This document shows positions 13,784 through 27,100 of a stretch of 64,000 nt of DNA, one piece after another. The stretch is from Himantopus leucocephalus (Eukaryota > Chordata > Aves > Charadriiformes > Recurvirostridae). Where the stretch lies: NCBI GenBank assembly GCA_003993805.1, contig RSEF01000004.1, forward strand, positions 16,418,000-16,481,999, written 5' to 3'. Under the pieces are notes generated by a model. It was given only the letters and a program-made list of their open reading frames with translations, was not told where the DNA came from and ran no database searches. Position 1 is the first letter of the stretch, and each line of letters begins with the position of its first letter. The position numbers were made by a program, and so were the translations under genes.

Positions 13784-14035
13784 TTGAAGAAAACTATTTA
13801 CAAGTGGGGGTACAATACTTTGTTAAAGCAGTTGCTTCTTAAAATAAAGCAAAGAAGATGGTACGTGTTCCAGCAGCCAGTAAGCCACCCCTGCCGGGAT
13901 CTCTCTCANTTTGAAGAAAACTATTTACAAGTGGGGGTACAATACTTTGTTAGAGCAGTTGCTTCTTAAAATAAAGCAAAGAAGATGGTATGTGTTCCAG
14001 CAGCCAGTAAGCCACCCCTGCCGGGATCTCTCTCA
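13784..14035 (+). repeat. Direct duplication across a single N (probable false duplication)
   Basis: About 125 bp (13784-13908) recurs at 13911-14035 with roughly two to three changes; an N sits at 13909. It is probably an unmerged contig overlap, so the true sequence is likely about 127 bp shorter. Confidence 0.9.
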
Positions 14036-14599
14036 CTGTTAGTGACTTTGCTGCAACAAAGTTTTTACATGATCTCAGTGCTCACTATCTCTGTTGGACA
14101 GAGCGTGCCCAGAACTTGCCAAAAGAGAAAACCTAAATGCTGCACCGAAGTGACCGTAACAAGGGCAAAGGAGAGCTTTGCGCCTGATCCAAGGGGAGGG
14201 CGGCTAATTTAACCTTCCATCTTGTTTCAGCAGAAGTTCACTGTGCTCATCTCCATTTCTAATATTCTGTTTACCATTACCAATCTCTAAGACTGCTCAG
14301 CCAGCTTGATGGTGTTCCCCTAAACTAGGGCATAAGATCTAACCAGGAATGGTTAGACAGGCAGATGGATTACGTCACTGTCAACACGAGGAGTTTTAGG
14401 CTGCGATTGGCTTCAAAGGGAGCCCATTCCAATTATTTTCTTCCTGTGAGTCTGGAAGTGACTCATGCAAGACAGTCAAGACCATCCCACTGAGCCTTTA
14501 GATTAAAAATAACGACAAGGCAAAAGTTGGGAAATGTTTAATCTGTGAAAAGCAGCTGATCTTAAGATATTGGAAGGGGAAATCACTTCAGGTACATCT

Positions 14600-15960
14600 G
14601 GCACGGAAATTAACTGGGCCCAGAGGGCAAGCAGCCCTGCTCACGGTGGCTCTCCACAAGGAGCTGCAGACCCATCGGCCTCACACCCTGCCAGGCTCCC
14701 TGTGCCTTCCAGCCAGAGACAGCCAGCGGCGCAGCACCCTGCTGCTCCCCACGGCAGCCAGGCCCAACCGGCACCACCAGGCACAGGCGGGAACGTTTTC
14801 CATATAGACAATGCTCCCTGGAGCCTCATGCTAACCAGATCCCCCAGAACAGGAAGAAAGGGTTTGGGATGGTTTGAAGGCGCAGAATTGGAGACTATCA
14901 AGGGGAACTGGGGAACCGACAAACAGCTCGGGGGCTCTCCCCACTCCTCCCCAACCTGCAGCCTCACACGGACCCCCTGGCTGGGCTTTGTTGCTGCGGC
15001 CGGCCGGCTGTAGGCTGGGGAAGCAGGCTGCAAGGAGCCTGCCTTTCCCTTTCCACCCAGGACAGAGCTGTGCCTGGGCACGCAAGGTAAAAAAGCAAAG
15101 GACAGACCTTCTCTCCGGCCTCTTCGGCGCTGGGGAGGGTGCGCTGGTCCTCCCGGCTGCGGCGGCGGCTGCCGGCGGGATGCTGGCGGGCCGGTCGCAG
15201 TGCCTTACCAGCTCCACATTGATCTGCCTGCCGGGAGCCTCTTGTATTTTATTTTTTTTTTTCCTCCCCGTCCTCCCTCCACCCCCTCTTTTCAAGGAGG
15301 GGGGTGGGGGGGTGTACACACACGCGACAAAAAAGGGGTGGTGGTGGTGGGGAACCTTTCTATTATTATTATTCTAATATATTCTGGGGGCTTGTGGTTC
15401 CTGCAACCAGGCGGAAGTGAAACCCGTTTTCGCCCCCCTCCTCCTTCCGCGATGCTCCGGGGCTGGATGCAGCCAGAGCGGCGGGCGGGTGGCCGGGGGC
15501 CGGCGGGATGCCCGGGCGGCAGCGGCATCCCTAGCCCTGCCGGTCCCTCGGTCCCCAGGCGGGGTGGAGATACGGTGCCGTTCCCGAAAGGCAGAGGTTG
15601 CTTTGGAGGCCATAAAAAAAAAAAGGGGGGGGGGGGGGGAAAGGTCAGGAAAAAAAATGGCATTGATGTTTGCCCGACAGCTTTTGCAGCTTTTGAAANA
15701 TCTGCCGGAGCTCGGAGATGGAGCCTGGTGCCGAGAGCCCGCACCGCGGGGCTGGGGAGTGCGGAGGGTGCGCGGGAGCGGGACCTGCGCGGATCGGGTG
15801 CGGGAGAGCAGCTGAGCACCTGCAGAAGCGCTTGCGGAGCGGGGGCGAGTGTCTCCGGGGAGCTCGGTGGCCCTACAGGGCCACCGAGCTCCCCGGAGAC
15901 ACTCGCCCCCGCTCCGCAAGCGCTTCTGCTCTCGCCCTCTGAAGGCAGAGGTTGGCAGAG
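14600..15960. promoter_or_regulatory. Second CpG island, no assigned gene
   Basis: GC-rich DNA with many CpGs, densest at 15110-15240 and 15420-15930. It includes a poly-A/poly-G run near 15612-15640 and a perfect inverted repeat at 15822-15929. Such islands usually mark promoters. No exon of a recognisable protein adjoins it. In mammals PAK3 lies divergent to CHRDL1 on the 5' side, so a non-coding first exon of PAK3 on the - strand is one possible explanation. That is inference from gene order; no PAK3 coding sequence was found in this window. A non-coding RNA promoter or an alternative distal CHRDL1 promoter are alternatives. Confidence 0.5.
15822..15929. repeat. Perfect 53-bp inverted repeat with 2-nt spacer
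   Basis: The left arm 15822-15874 and right arm 15877-15929 are exact reverse complements around a central AC. The arms are very GC-rich. Just beyond the arms, TGCTCTC on the right is again matched on the left at 15804-15810 after 11-13 unmatched bases, so the original inverted copy may have been longer. It lies inside the CpG island and could form a very stable hairpin. It may be real or a fold-back assembly artefact. Confidence 0.9.
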
Positions 15961-18374
15961 CTGGCAGTGGTTACTTCAATGACAGGCAATTACGGCTGGT
16001 AGCACGAGAAAAAGCAATAAAATGCAGTTAAATACAAGAGTATCTACTAGCTCCTTAGTGACATCCTGTGGTACGGGGGCACTATTGCTAATGGCCAGCT
16101 GAGCTCTGATTTTGGCCACTGGCTTCGGCAGGAGCAGCTGCACACCCAGCACGGCGCAGCGTCAGGGACCTAAATCGCTATCGGTGTTTTTGTTTTAAAT
16201 CGGGTTTCTGCCTTATGCTGCTGCAGAGCTGTTCTGTTGCTAAAAGGTAACTGGCTCTTGGGATTTGTGCTTCATAAACGTGGAGCATCTTCCCCAGTAC
16301 GTTATAGAACAGAGAGGGCTCAGATGTAAATACTGCAGCTGGCCTCGTGCCTAGGCTGAGGAACAGAGAGTGAGCGAGACACCAAATGAACATCCAGCTA
16401 ACTAAGGCAAATGTTAATTTCTTAATTCGGCATGTGTCATCATGTTGAAACAGACTTGCAGAACATCTCCCCCAGCCAAGAAGCACAGGAGTAGAGATGA
16501 GGCAGTGAAACCCTGTCCCTCCCTAAGTCTCAGCCAGTCTAGGGAATTTCCGTGCCCACCTCCCCTGTCACACAGCGCACTGAGGTGCTCCGATGACCTA
16601 TGGCAGAAAAGGCAAGAAAGAAAAACCTGTGAAAGAGAGCTGAGCACATGGACCAAAAGACCACAACCTGTCCATCGGCAGGAGGAAAGTGTGAAGTCAG
16701 CACTTAACAGGCATAGCTGAGCTAACTGGATTCCAGCATACAGAGATGCCGCTAGTAATGAGGATTTGGTGGCATCAACCTAAAAATGTCTCCACAGCCC
16801 CTGACAAGCTTGGTAAGATCCATGCCACCATGTTTACAATGCTCACATTGCCCAAATCAGAAAGATTCAGGCTAGCCTGGGCAGGCCTGAACACACCGCA
16901 GCTGAAACTCCTGATAATTGTTTGGAGGCATGTGGGTGCTGGCAGTAGATGGGTTGGAAAAGGCTCTTCTAAACCCTATTGCAGGAGTAACTCACATCAG
17001 ATGATGCAGATGTTGACAAGAGATGACTGTGACACTCTTTACTGAGGTCTCTGTTGTCCCCAGAAGCCACCTGCTCACAGCCTCATGGTGGAACTTAACC
17101 CCTATCAAATTCTGGCGCTGCCCCTTCTCCCTTGTGGGAAAAGTGAAATGGTCAATGATGCTGACATCTGTTTGGTCCGGTGGCACATTTAGGACCTGCT
17201 GTTCTAGGTTCCAAAGATTCATCTCTGTGCTCAGTTTTGTATTAAACATTTCCTTCACATCCCAACAGCGATGGAGTTGCGTAGTTAGCTGGCTGCTAAC
17301 CTGCACAGCCTCAGGGCATCTGCGCCCTCCGCGTCAGCAGGAATGCCCTCTTCCAGGTGGGACTGGCCAGAAGATTGCACCTCACCCTAAGGAGTGCTCA
17401 CCTGGACACACTGATGCATGAATTTGTGTCTTGCAGCTTAATTACTGCGACTCCCTGTGCTTTGAAATAAACCACAGCTGGTGTAAATTACAGCAGATGT
17501 CTGCTTAGCAATGGAGAGCAGCCTGGTGCTTTGCTCATCCTAGTTTCTTACTAAGTACAGACTTGGGTCTTCTTTTCTGATATTCAAAGCCCTTCATAAT
17601 CTTCTTCCATAGCCAGCTCCCGCTGGAGCACTGCAGCCATTGACAAAGGGGTAAGACAAGATTGTGCGAGTTTCATCTTTCCCAGGCAGTATTTCTGCAC
17701 TCCGGAACTTATTTTGCCTCACAGAGATACAAATAACCCGGATCTCAATGCTCTCAGAAGTAAATGCAAAACTCTCCTCAGCTTTATTTCTTCTCACAGA
17801 AACATGCAGAGAATGCTAGTACCCAGCCCAACAAATCCAAGCCCTATAAACTAATCAAGCTATTCCTCTTATGGGCTAGATAGAAAGCAAGGCAGAGAAG
17901 GAAACAGCTTTTTTCTATTTTAAAATACTTGGGAGGCACACAAGTCCCACAGAGATGGGAGCCGTCTAAATATATATAAAGACATAGCGAGATAAATGAA
18001 TCCATCTGTTGTAATCTAGCAGTTTCATAAAACCAATGAAAAAAATTGACAGTTTCATGAAACCACTAAAGCGCTATTGATACTTTCAAGTTTTTAAAAT
18101 TCTTCTCCAATGTGTATGAATGTAGAAAATCAACCATCCCCTGTCGGATTCCTGAAATGAATAGGTAAGGAACAAGACTGTGCATGAAGTTGATGCAAAC
18201 AAATCCACAATGTAATTAAAGCAAATTGCCATTAACAATCTAACACAGATATTAAAAATCCCTCCTCGCACCCCAAAACACGTTTCTGATTTCCATGATA
18301 TGTCAGCACACACATCCACCACTACCCTTCTTCCAGCCGGGGGATCTCGAAGCATCTCACAGATGGTGCTTAAC

Positions 18375-18535
18375 TGAAGCCTTACAACACCTCCGTTCTA
18401 TTTCTCCACGGGGGAAACAGAGAGGCACAGAGATTCACTTATCGACTAACAGGAAGTATTAAAATGCCCGGAAAGACGTAGGTGTCCTATCTGCACATAT
18501 GCCTTGCTCTTACTACTAGATAGCACTTCCAGTAC
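18375..18535 (-). mobile_element. MIR-like (CORE-SINE) fragment
   Basis: CTCCACGGGGGAAACAGAGA then GGCACAGAGATTCACTTAT on the + strand resembles the antisense MIR core (ACAGATGAGGAAACTGAGGC, ACAGAGAGGTTAAGTGACTT). The following segment ends in CTTGCTCTTACTACTAGAT, like the MIR end. It is diverged; identification is by eye. Confidence 0.45.
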
Positions 18536-21500
18536 AAGTCTGGTTGTAATTAGAGAAAGTTGTTCTTTTAAAGACTGCACTGAGCAATCCACTGACAGCT
18601 TTACAGGCAGAGAAGGGCAAAGAAATAGTGTTTTGTTTCATCCCAATGAGTGATGCCTTTTCTCAGCTCTGTGTCTGAAGAGCCATGTGGCAGCTATGGA
18701 ACAGCACACATTAATATACTGTGAATTCGCACCAGCTTTTGTTGGTTTCAAATGTTCGTATTTTGGTGCAGCCAGGTGACAGGTATGGGAAACAGCCAAA
18801 GGTTTCCATACATCAGGGAATCCTACAAAACACTTGGCAAGAGAGTCACTGCATAAGCACCCAGTGTATCAGCCACCATCTCACAGGCATGTTGGTGTGT
18901 GCTCTGAGAGCTTCCAGCAAAGCAGGCTGGTCTGGGAAGTGGGAAAACAAATGTGCATTAGCCAGCAAGCTGTACTAGGCCAGCGGGATACCCTTGGAAG
19001 TGTTTCCCATTAAATGTTCAAGCAGGTTCAGCTTCCTCCCTTCCCTCTCCTCTTCAATACATGCACACACTCCATCTCCCTATGATTTATGGTACAGTCC
19101 TACTATGATCTTTCTCTGGGTAAACATCTATGCCCAGAGTGCAAGCAGAGGGCACGAGTCTGAGGAACAGGCAGCACGGGAGATTTGACAGGCTGAGTCC
19201 TGAAAAATTTCCTCAGTTACAGTACAGAGATACCCACAGGCCTTGGGGAACTACCAAAATACACATGTCCAACACTATCCATTAAAAAGGCACCAGCTGC
19301 ACTACTCACTGTGTTCAGTTACTCTCCTCCTGGGAGAGAAGGGAAACTATACGACAAACAATCAGTCCCACAGCCCATAACGCAAAGTCCTGAGTAGGTA
19401 TTATTGTACATCCAGAGCATTACATACTGAATCCAAGGCTACCTAGCGGCTACAGGCATCATGTACGATATAATGAGAGAGGGAGTTGGCAACAGCTGGT
19501 CATTTCTGGAGATCACGCCTGGGTTACTATTTTAACATGCTTCTCTATTTTCCCTTTTTTTGTTTGATATTTTTTCTTCTAGAACTTGGTAACTGATGTC
19601 TCACTGTTATGATCAGTAATGTATTAATAATATACTTCAGTGTGTATAAAAATTACATATTTCTGCCCGTAAATGCTACAATATGAAAAAACAATCTGCT
19701 GTTAATAAAACAGAGATAAATTCCCAAAGGAAATGAATGCTCTTAAAAACCACAAACTTGAAATAAAAAACCACTCTGCTGCATTTGAAGTAATTACAAG
19801 GGAAAAATGATGAAGACTGTTTCTCCTCAAAACTTGGCAATTTTTATATCATGCTACTGATATTCTTAATGAAAAATGGTGCTTTTATTCACTGCCACTT
19901 CTACTTTGGCCAATACTGCAGCCAAACATCTGCTTGTTAAGTTAGCAGAGTAAATTAATGCTTAGTAACTCACGAGTTTCCAAAGAACATCTCCACAGAT
20001 ATTTCCAAAGGAAGACCCTCTAAAGCTTTGTAAGGATGCACTTAGGAGGGGAGAAGACTATGAAGAAACAGAAAGGTCCAGACAAAGCATCCACGTGAGT
20101 GTTTGGACAGGTTGGGCTCTTCTCCTAAAAAGCCTCAATGGAAGATTTGGGACAAGATTTCAGCTGAAGGCATTCCAAAGCTCAGAGTGCAAGCTTCACG
20201 CTGAACATGCCACTGTGACTGGAGAAAGCTGTGAGCGCAGGAAATGAGGCTAAAAGCAGTGGTGAGGTAGCGGATAGTTCACTGCTCAAAGAATCCGTTC
20301 TTTTCCCTTCTATCTTTAGAGAGCAGCAGAGGAAAATTAATCATGATTATTACAGTTACACATTCTGAGCCTGTTCCTGCTAACGTGTTGACCCATCTCT
20401 ATACTGGAAAAAATCTTAGGAGGCAGCCCAGCTTCACCAAATACTTCCCAACAGACGGAATCCTGTATATCCAGGATTTAAGAGACAAATCCCCAAGAGT
20501 CTACTGTCCAAGCAGATACAATCCAGACAATCGTTAGCAAGTCTCCCAGGTCCTTGGCTTACACGATCTCTACATGCTGCACCAGGGTAACTGAGACGTG
20601 TCAGACTTTGGGAGCCTCCAGGAGCAGGTACAAAAAAGACATCATTACGTAGCCAGACTCTAGCAGCATTCCCACCAAATGCCCTTCCTTTCATAGCGTT
20701 GACAATCAGTTATCACACACCAGGGTTGAGACAAAAAAATACTACTGGCAAAAAATAGTGTATTGACAGAATAACGATTTAAAAAAGATCTAAAAGAAGC
20801 CACACAAATACACACGTAAATAGTCTTACTATCCTCACAAGGCAATTAGCTGTTAGGCTGAGGAGTAGAAAATGACGATTCCTCATTTTTTAAATGATAA
20901 TGAGTTTCTTGCAGGCAAATTACACAGCCCTGGCAACTAAATCCTCAGACTATCCATAGACCACAGCAGCACCAAGAAAAAGAAGCAAGTTTCTCCAGAG
21001 CAGTGCCTGAAACCCAGGAAAGCCCTCTCCCAAAGGCAGTGAGGAAGCCTGGGTGCCAAGACTTTAGGAAAAATTGTGTTTTTAGCTGCCTGTGACACAC
21101 CTGCACAAATGCACTCCAGCTTGTTTTCAGCTGCAATGGGAACTGAAGGTGTTAATTATTCTTGTACAGTACAGGGGTGTCAGACTGTGAGTTCAGCAGC
21201 ACTGGTGTAAAAGTGAGGAACTCACTGGGGTACAAATGATGTCAGCATCAAGTTCTGTACCTTACAGCACGTTCTGAAAATAAACCACCTCTGACTACTG
21301 CTGGCTTGCTTTTTTCAGACTCCACAGGTTATTGTACAATGGCAGGACATAACTCAAGGCTTTGCATGCTCTGTGCTGCTATTAATTGCTAGCAACAAAG
21401 ACACCACAACGTGCACAGTAAGATGAACAGATAATTGTGCAACTATTTCCTAAGCAATACTTCCTTACCACCACTAAGGGACAGTGTTTCCTACATTTCT

Positions 21501-23828
21501 ACTAATAATGACATATCTGCAAGTTCAATTTTAATTAGCAATGTTTAATGCCTCTTTTTAGTGCTTGAGGTGTTTTATATTCTATGTTATGTTGGTTTAA
21601 TAAGTTATTTCTTCATGACACAGTGCATTACAGGCCCATTTATTGTGCTTTCACTACCTCCAGCAGGCTACACTAATAAATCAAGCAAGCGTATTAGTGA
21701 AGGTAATTCCTCCTATGAACTTATAAGCCTAAGAGGATGGCTAGTCTAAAATAACTGGTTTACAGTCAGGTTTCAATCACAAGGCATAAACGGCTTTGCA
21801 AAACACATCACTTTTTGCATATTATCGTTTTGCAAAATACATAATTTGTATCTGTGAAAACCTCCTAAACTGTCCTCATCTGTGTTGGCAATTGACTAGC
21901 GGTCCCATTTCTTCAGGCATGTTTTGTGTTCTGGAAAATAGTTTAATGAACTTGAAAGACTCCGCTAAGTAATCTTCTCTCAATCTCTGTTTTTGAAAAA
22001 TACTCTGAAAGTCCTACAGTCACCAGAAAGTAATTCATATACTATAAGGCTGTGGCTTATTTACAAAAGGCAGAGCTTTTATAGGATGATATAGCAGAGG
22101 TACCTGGTTAACCTTACTTTCACACTCATGCAACTAAGAAATGTCCACGAAGCAGTTGTTACAGTGATAACATATGACTGTATCAAGCCCAATGCTGTAT
22201 GATTTCAAGACCATATTCCAACATCTTGTTTGGTGTCTCAAACATTCAAAGACATTCAGATTTGTTGGCCACAAGATCAGTAGCCGTACAATCAAGCTAA
22301 TACTGTAACTGCGCAACCAAAATCCACTCTCTCTGGTGTCTCTTCAGGGAAAGCAGAAGGCATATCATCTCCAATCAATAAAGAACAATTAAAAAGTAAA
22401 AAAAAAATAAAAATCTTGAGTCCTGTGAACAGAAGGCTGTCCAGATTCAGTACTCTGCTGAATAGCACATCTAACCTTATCTACACAGATAATCCAGTGC
22501 AATTAGCCCCCACTGGTGCTGGGAAGAGACAGTGGCATAGCCAAGCAATAGATATTTTTGCTACCCACCATCTAATCCTGCCCTGTAATTAACTGCAGAG
22601 CCCCACAGATTTCTGCATGATTAGTTGTTTCAACTAATGAGAGGCTCCAGACTCAGCAAACGTGAAGCCTGAATTACCTGCCATTCACGGACTGGTCTTT
22701 GTGACCGCACATCACAGGTGCAGAACTGTGCTGCAGAAGGGACACAAAGAGGAGAAGGGGGCCCACATACAAACTGTGCACAACTCCGACTTGAGTCACA
22801 CATATTGAATGTTTTGGATGGTTACACACATGGGAGCAAAACCTGGCAGTTCCTGTATGGTCATTACCCAAGATATAAAATGTTTGACTTTTAATTAAGA
22901 TCTACAATATCAATGTCACAAAACGAGTCTGAAATTACAAGAGCAGGAGCTGATCTGATTGTAAAAAGCTCAGCTATTCAATTGAAGGCCAATGCTCGGT
23001 CATAACCAGAGAAAAGTTGAGGTCAGGAGTCCAAGTTCAGGAGTGGAGAAAATAAGAAGCTGAAGGAAACATTATATCCTCCAATAATCCTTGCAGGAGA
23101 TATGATTTCAGCATGAAAGGACGCAGTCCAGCTTTAAAGTTTCCAAGCAAAAATCATTCTACTATAACTCCACTGTGAGATAAAAGCAGACATGTGATCT
23201 AGTAATACTGGCCTCTTTCACTGCTGTTTTTATTGGTGCTGCCCTCCATATTAAAGAAAACAAACACTCTGCCTTTTAATATTGAAGATAACTCCAACAG
23301 GTCTGCTTTGGAGAACCTTTCTGTGTTAATCCATTCCTTGTAATGCAGTTAGCCTTGTGTAAATTTGGAAGGTGGCCTGTAAAAGGAAAAGCAAACAGAG
23401 GATTGGCTCTTTTTAAAACTTTTACCCAGCTTTTGGGGGTTTTTGTTTGGGTGTTGTTTTTTCTTTTTTTAATAGCAGCTTCTTCTCCTTTCTCTTTTAA
23501 AGGGTCACGGTAGAAGAATAAATAAGGCCGTGACCTCATATGTGGTTCTCCCATTTCTTAACTGAGGAACAGGGAGATTTGGGTCCTCCTGAGACCTGAA
23601 ATACCTAAAGGAACGCATAAATACATGAAGGAGCATGTTTATGGAGTAGAAATATCACCCAGTTGTTGCACACCAAGATGAAACTCAGGAGACAGTGTCT
23701 ACTGTAATTCTACTCTGAGCCTGATGGGTATCTCCATACAAAGCGTTTCCTCTTAGCGCGTCTCAGTTTCTCTGTTTCTAAGAAAGTTAACCTGAAATAT
23801 GCACAAGTTTTAAAGTTCCTTCAGATAA

Positions 23829-23868
23829 GGCAGTGCAGTATAATGGCAGTGCAGTATAATAGCAGTGC
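23829..23868 (+). repeat. 16-bp tandem repeat, about 2.5 copies
   Basis: The unit GGCAGTGCAGTATAAT occurs twice in a row, followed by a partial copy AGCAGTGCC. It lies about 130 bp before the 24001 gap. Confidence 0.85.
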
Positions 23869-24000
23869 CAGCAATGAAATCACCAGATGGATACCAGGGG
23901 GTATGATACCCCCGCCTTGTCAGCACAGTCCCCTGTCATCAGATGGGACACGTACATTTTGGCAGCGTGACATACATCACTGAGCTGCTGGAACTCCTGC

Positions 24001-24100
24001 NNNNNNNNNNNNNNNNNNNNNNNNNNNNNNNNNNNNNNNNNNNNNNNNNNNNNNNNNNNNNNNNNNNNNNNNNNNNNNNNNNNNNNNNNNNNNNNNNNNN
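24001..24100. other. Assembly gap (100 N)
   Basis: This is a run of exactly 100 Ns in non-coding sequence between the two CpG islands. The flanks do not show an obvious repeat family. Confidence 0.95.
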
Positions 24101-27100
24101 TATTGATATAATTCTGCTAACAGTTATTGAAGTTATTGAATGTTCTAGAATAATGAACAGAAAACCAGGAATTCTTGTGAACACTAACAGGTGCCAGTAT
24201 CAACAGAAAAATAAGGTGTACTTGCTGAAACAGGTTAGAAATATCTTCCTTTCTCTCTTTGGTGTGTGTCAGCTGCTTATAGCAATCGACATCATCATTT
24301 ACATCAGCTCTCACTGATGAATACTTGGACGGGAGTGCAAGATCGGATGCTGTTGACCTGATCGTTTCTGCAACCAAAATAAGTCACATGTAAATTTGCA
24401 ATATTAGTAACATCCAGATTCCAATTGTCCACAATGGAGTCCTCGTGTACTGCCTGAGGACAGAGTTTGACACTATGCGTTTGCCCATCATGACAACAAT
24501 CTGAGGAGAAGGCAAAGAACTGAAAAATGAAGAGACTGAGGAAACCATCTCCTCTTCAGTTTAGAGTACCACAGCTGCTGCCCCAAACCATATCCTCCTA
24601 CAGGAGGGAGACATTGGCCCTGGTAATTAGCCAGACATCAAAACCTTCCTAGGGAATTCCTCCTCCTGAGAGGCACACGCAGATCAGAAGAGGACAGGCT
24701 GTCTAAACACAGTGAGCCTCCTCTCCCTTGCTGGGTTATTTTCTTTCTCCCTGGGGGAGCTCCAGCCAGGGGAAACTCCAGCTTTAACAGAAGGTGACTT
24801 GGTTTCCTCCCTGTTTTTATAGCAAGAACAAGCTACAAAGGCACCCTTTCAATAATGTCCAGTTCTTCAAAGTCAAGTTCTCTGCAGTACTGAAACATTT
24901 GAAACTTCAGTTCTGCTTTCACTGCAGTTTTATCTGGCTACTGTATTTCTAACATACCTGGAACACTGGTACCCTGATCTGAAGCACAGGGATATCAAAT
25001 AGCAAAAGACATTTCATGACTCTTGATTTTCTGCTCATTCCCAGGAAATGTTAAGATCCTCACTCACAAACGAAATAGTGTGTATGTTCAACAAGTCAGA
25101 GATGCAACATCAGTGGTCACTAGAGACCCAGTCTGGGCTTCCCAACTCTAGGAGAGACAGGGACCCAAAGGAATAAAGGTCTCACCTCCTGGGAGTTGGG
25201 CTCCAGACAGCTGGTTGCTGAACTCCCGTCCACTGCAGTTCAGATGCCGTGCCTGAAGGTACTTACAGGGAAATTGTATCAGCATGGAAAACATCAAAAT
25301 TGGATTATACTTGGACACATGCTGGCAAAGTATTTGCAATGGATTCAGAATAGCTGGAGATTGGCCACATCCCCATAATATTCCTAAAGTTGGATAAAAT
25401 TTAACAGCAGTAAATTAGGAAACTTTGCCAACTCCAAAGCACTACCTCAAACTTGGGCCAAAACGATGCACTGGCACTCAGATGCTCTAGAAGGATTTTT
25501 CCCTGCTGCCAAACACTGTTGATCAGATAAGAAGAGCTGGGCTGTGGACCACAGGGATACGGATGCTGTTGCTGGAGAAGGCTGGGTTTTGGAAACAAGC
25601 CTTTGTGGCAAAAACTAAGGAAGCTGCAATCAAGAATTAAAATACTTGCACAGCTCTGTGTAGAGGGCAAAGGAGCGGGGCTGCTGGGGCATCTGCAAAT
25701 CTCAGCTGAAGAGCACTCTGGATGTTGCTCAGAATCTGCTGCTGCTGAGCTCTCCTCACCCACCATTCTGTATTTCTCACTGACAAATCTACAAAGGAAA
25801 ATGGGAAGCTGAATTGTTATGGTATGTAAAAGCGTTCCTTCCAGAGAGGTATCTGGAGCACAATGAGGGGCAGGGGGGGAGAGGAGGAGACAGAAAGAAC
25901 AAAAAAGTTTTAAAGGGGAGACACAAGCTGTTGGCATCTATGTCTTTTGTCAGATCTCAGCCCTAGTGCCTGTTGAGCTAAACTGTGAAACTTGTATTTA
26001 TCTCACAGCCAACAGTGCTCCCCCCAGGCAATTTCACATTGCCCTGCCTGGCCCACTGGAACCCCACAAAACCACAAGACTGTATGCAACCGCTCTGGAG
26101 GAGAAGCACAGCCTTGCAAGAACCCTTCCCGCTACTTCAGGATTATTCAATGTGATATTTAAAAGATTCTCCCCATCTCTTCGAAGTGAAGGGGTGGAGG
26201 ATCTGTCTGATTGTATCTGTGACCCTGGCAACTCTTCACAAGCAGAGACAGCTGAGTCACTAATATTTAGAAAAATAACATAATTGACTGTATTCAGCCC
26301 TGTGGAGGACCCCTGCTGGGTATTCACAGTTAAACATTAGCAACTCGGTCATTTCTGGCAGCCTTTGTGAAGGGTTGCCAGGGCTGTAGATTCAATTAGA
26401 TGACCTCCGACAAACCGATTTCCACTGCAAATATCTTTAAAAAAATACATTAAATCCCCAATAAATACAGTGAAATTGGAGGAGACAGCCCTTCCTACCT
26501 CATTGAATGTCCCAAATCACCCTACAGCCCCAGCTAGATGTCTTGCCTGGATGTTATGCATGCACAGGCTCTATTATCACCACTGCCTAATGTGATTTAG
26601 CACTGTCTGCAGATTGCACTCTTTAAATCTGAGAATGTGACAGTGTCGCAGTTGGATGCAGCTTAGGATACAAAATGATGTTGAAAAGGTAAAAACATTC
26701 GCATGTATCTTTCTTTTCCTTTTCATTGGGCAGGGGTGACTACTCTTCTACCACTACTGTTTTATCCTCAGACAGCTTTTTTTTCAATACTAGCCATTGA
26801 ATTATTTTGATGTAAGAGGAACTAAGATGAATTGCCAGATCCAGTGTTTTGTACTACCCATTACAATACACTGCAGCAGTGCATTACACTAAGATGGAAT
26901 ATTTACTTTCTTCTCAGTAATCTATACTAAAAGTGATTAATGTACCACTAAGGCAATGAAATTTTAAAATTGTTTTATGACAAGCCCTACCATAAAACAA
27001 CCAACGTGGACACTATTTGTTAATACTATCATAATGGAATCAGTTAACACCTTAAGTACACCTTGTAATTGCTTCTCATAATGTATAAGACATTTCTAAT

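Larger units (their letters stand above)
1894..14599. other. Non-coding sequence between the LTR and first CpG island
   Basis: Apart from the MIR-like, CR1 and duplicated segments listed separately, this is ordinary AT-rich DNA. Small open frames are at chance length and none resembles a known protein. A TTAATTAATTAATAATT run near 5382-5400 is simple AT sequence. If the CpG island to the right is a - strand promoter, this would be intron 1 of that gene. Confidence 0.55.

Noticed and set aside
13760..13969. 69-codon frame with an internal repeat
   Set aside because: The internal repeat is the false duplication around the N at 13909, not a protein repeat.
1..15960. PAK3 coding exons on the - strand
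   Set aside because: I looked for the PAK3 N-terminal coding sequence expected from mammalian gene order and found none; only non-coding first exons could be here.
14570..15982. Open frames of 130-260 codons in the first CpG island
   Set aside because: Same composition effect; frames conflict with each other and cross poly-G and the palindrome.
17280..17430. Possible CR1 or exon-like block with CAGCAGGAATGCCCTCTTCC
   Set aside because: I could not align it convincingly to a CR1 consensus or any protein.
25401..25937. 178-codon open frame on the - strand
   Set aside because: No recognisable domain and low-complexity Ser/Pro/Leu-rich composition; no splice or promoter context.
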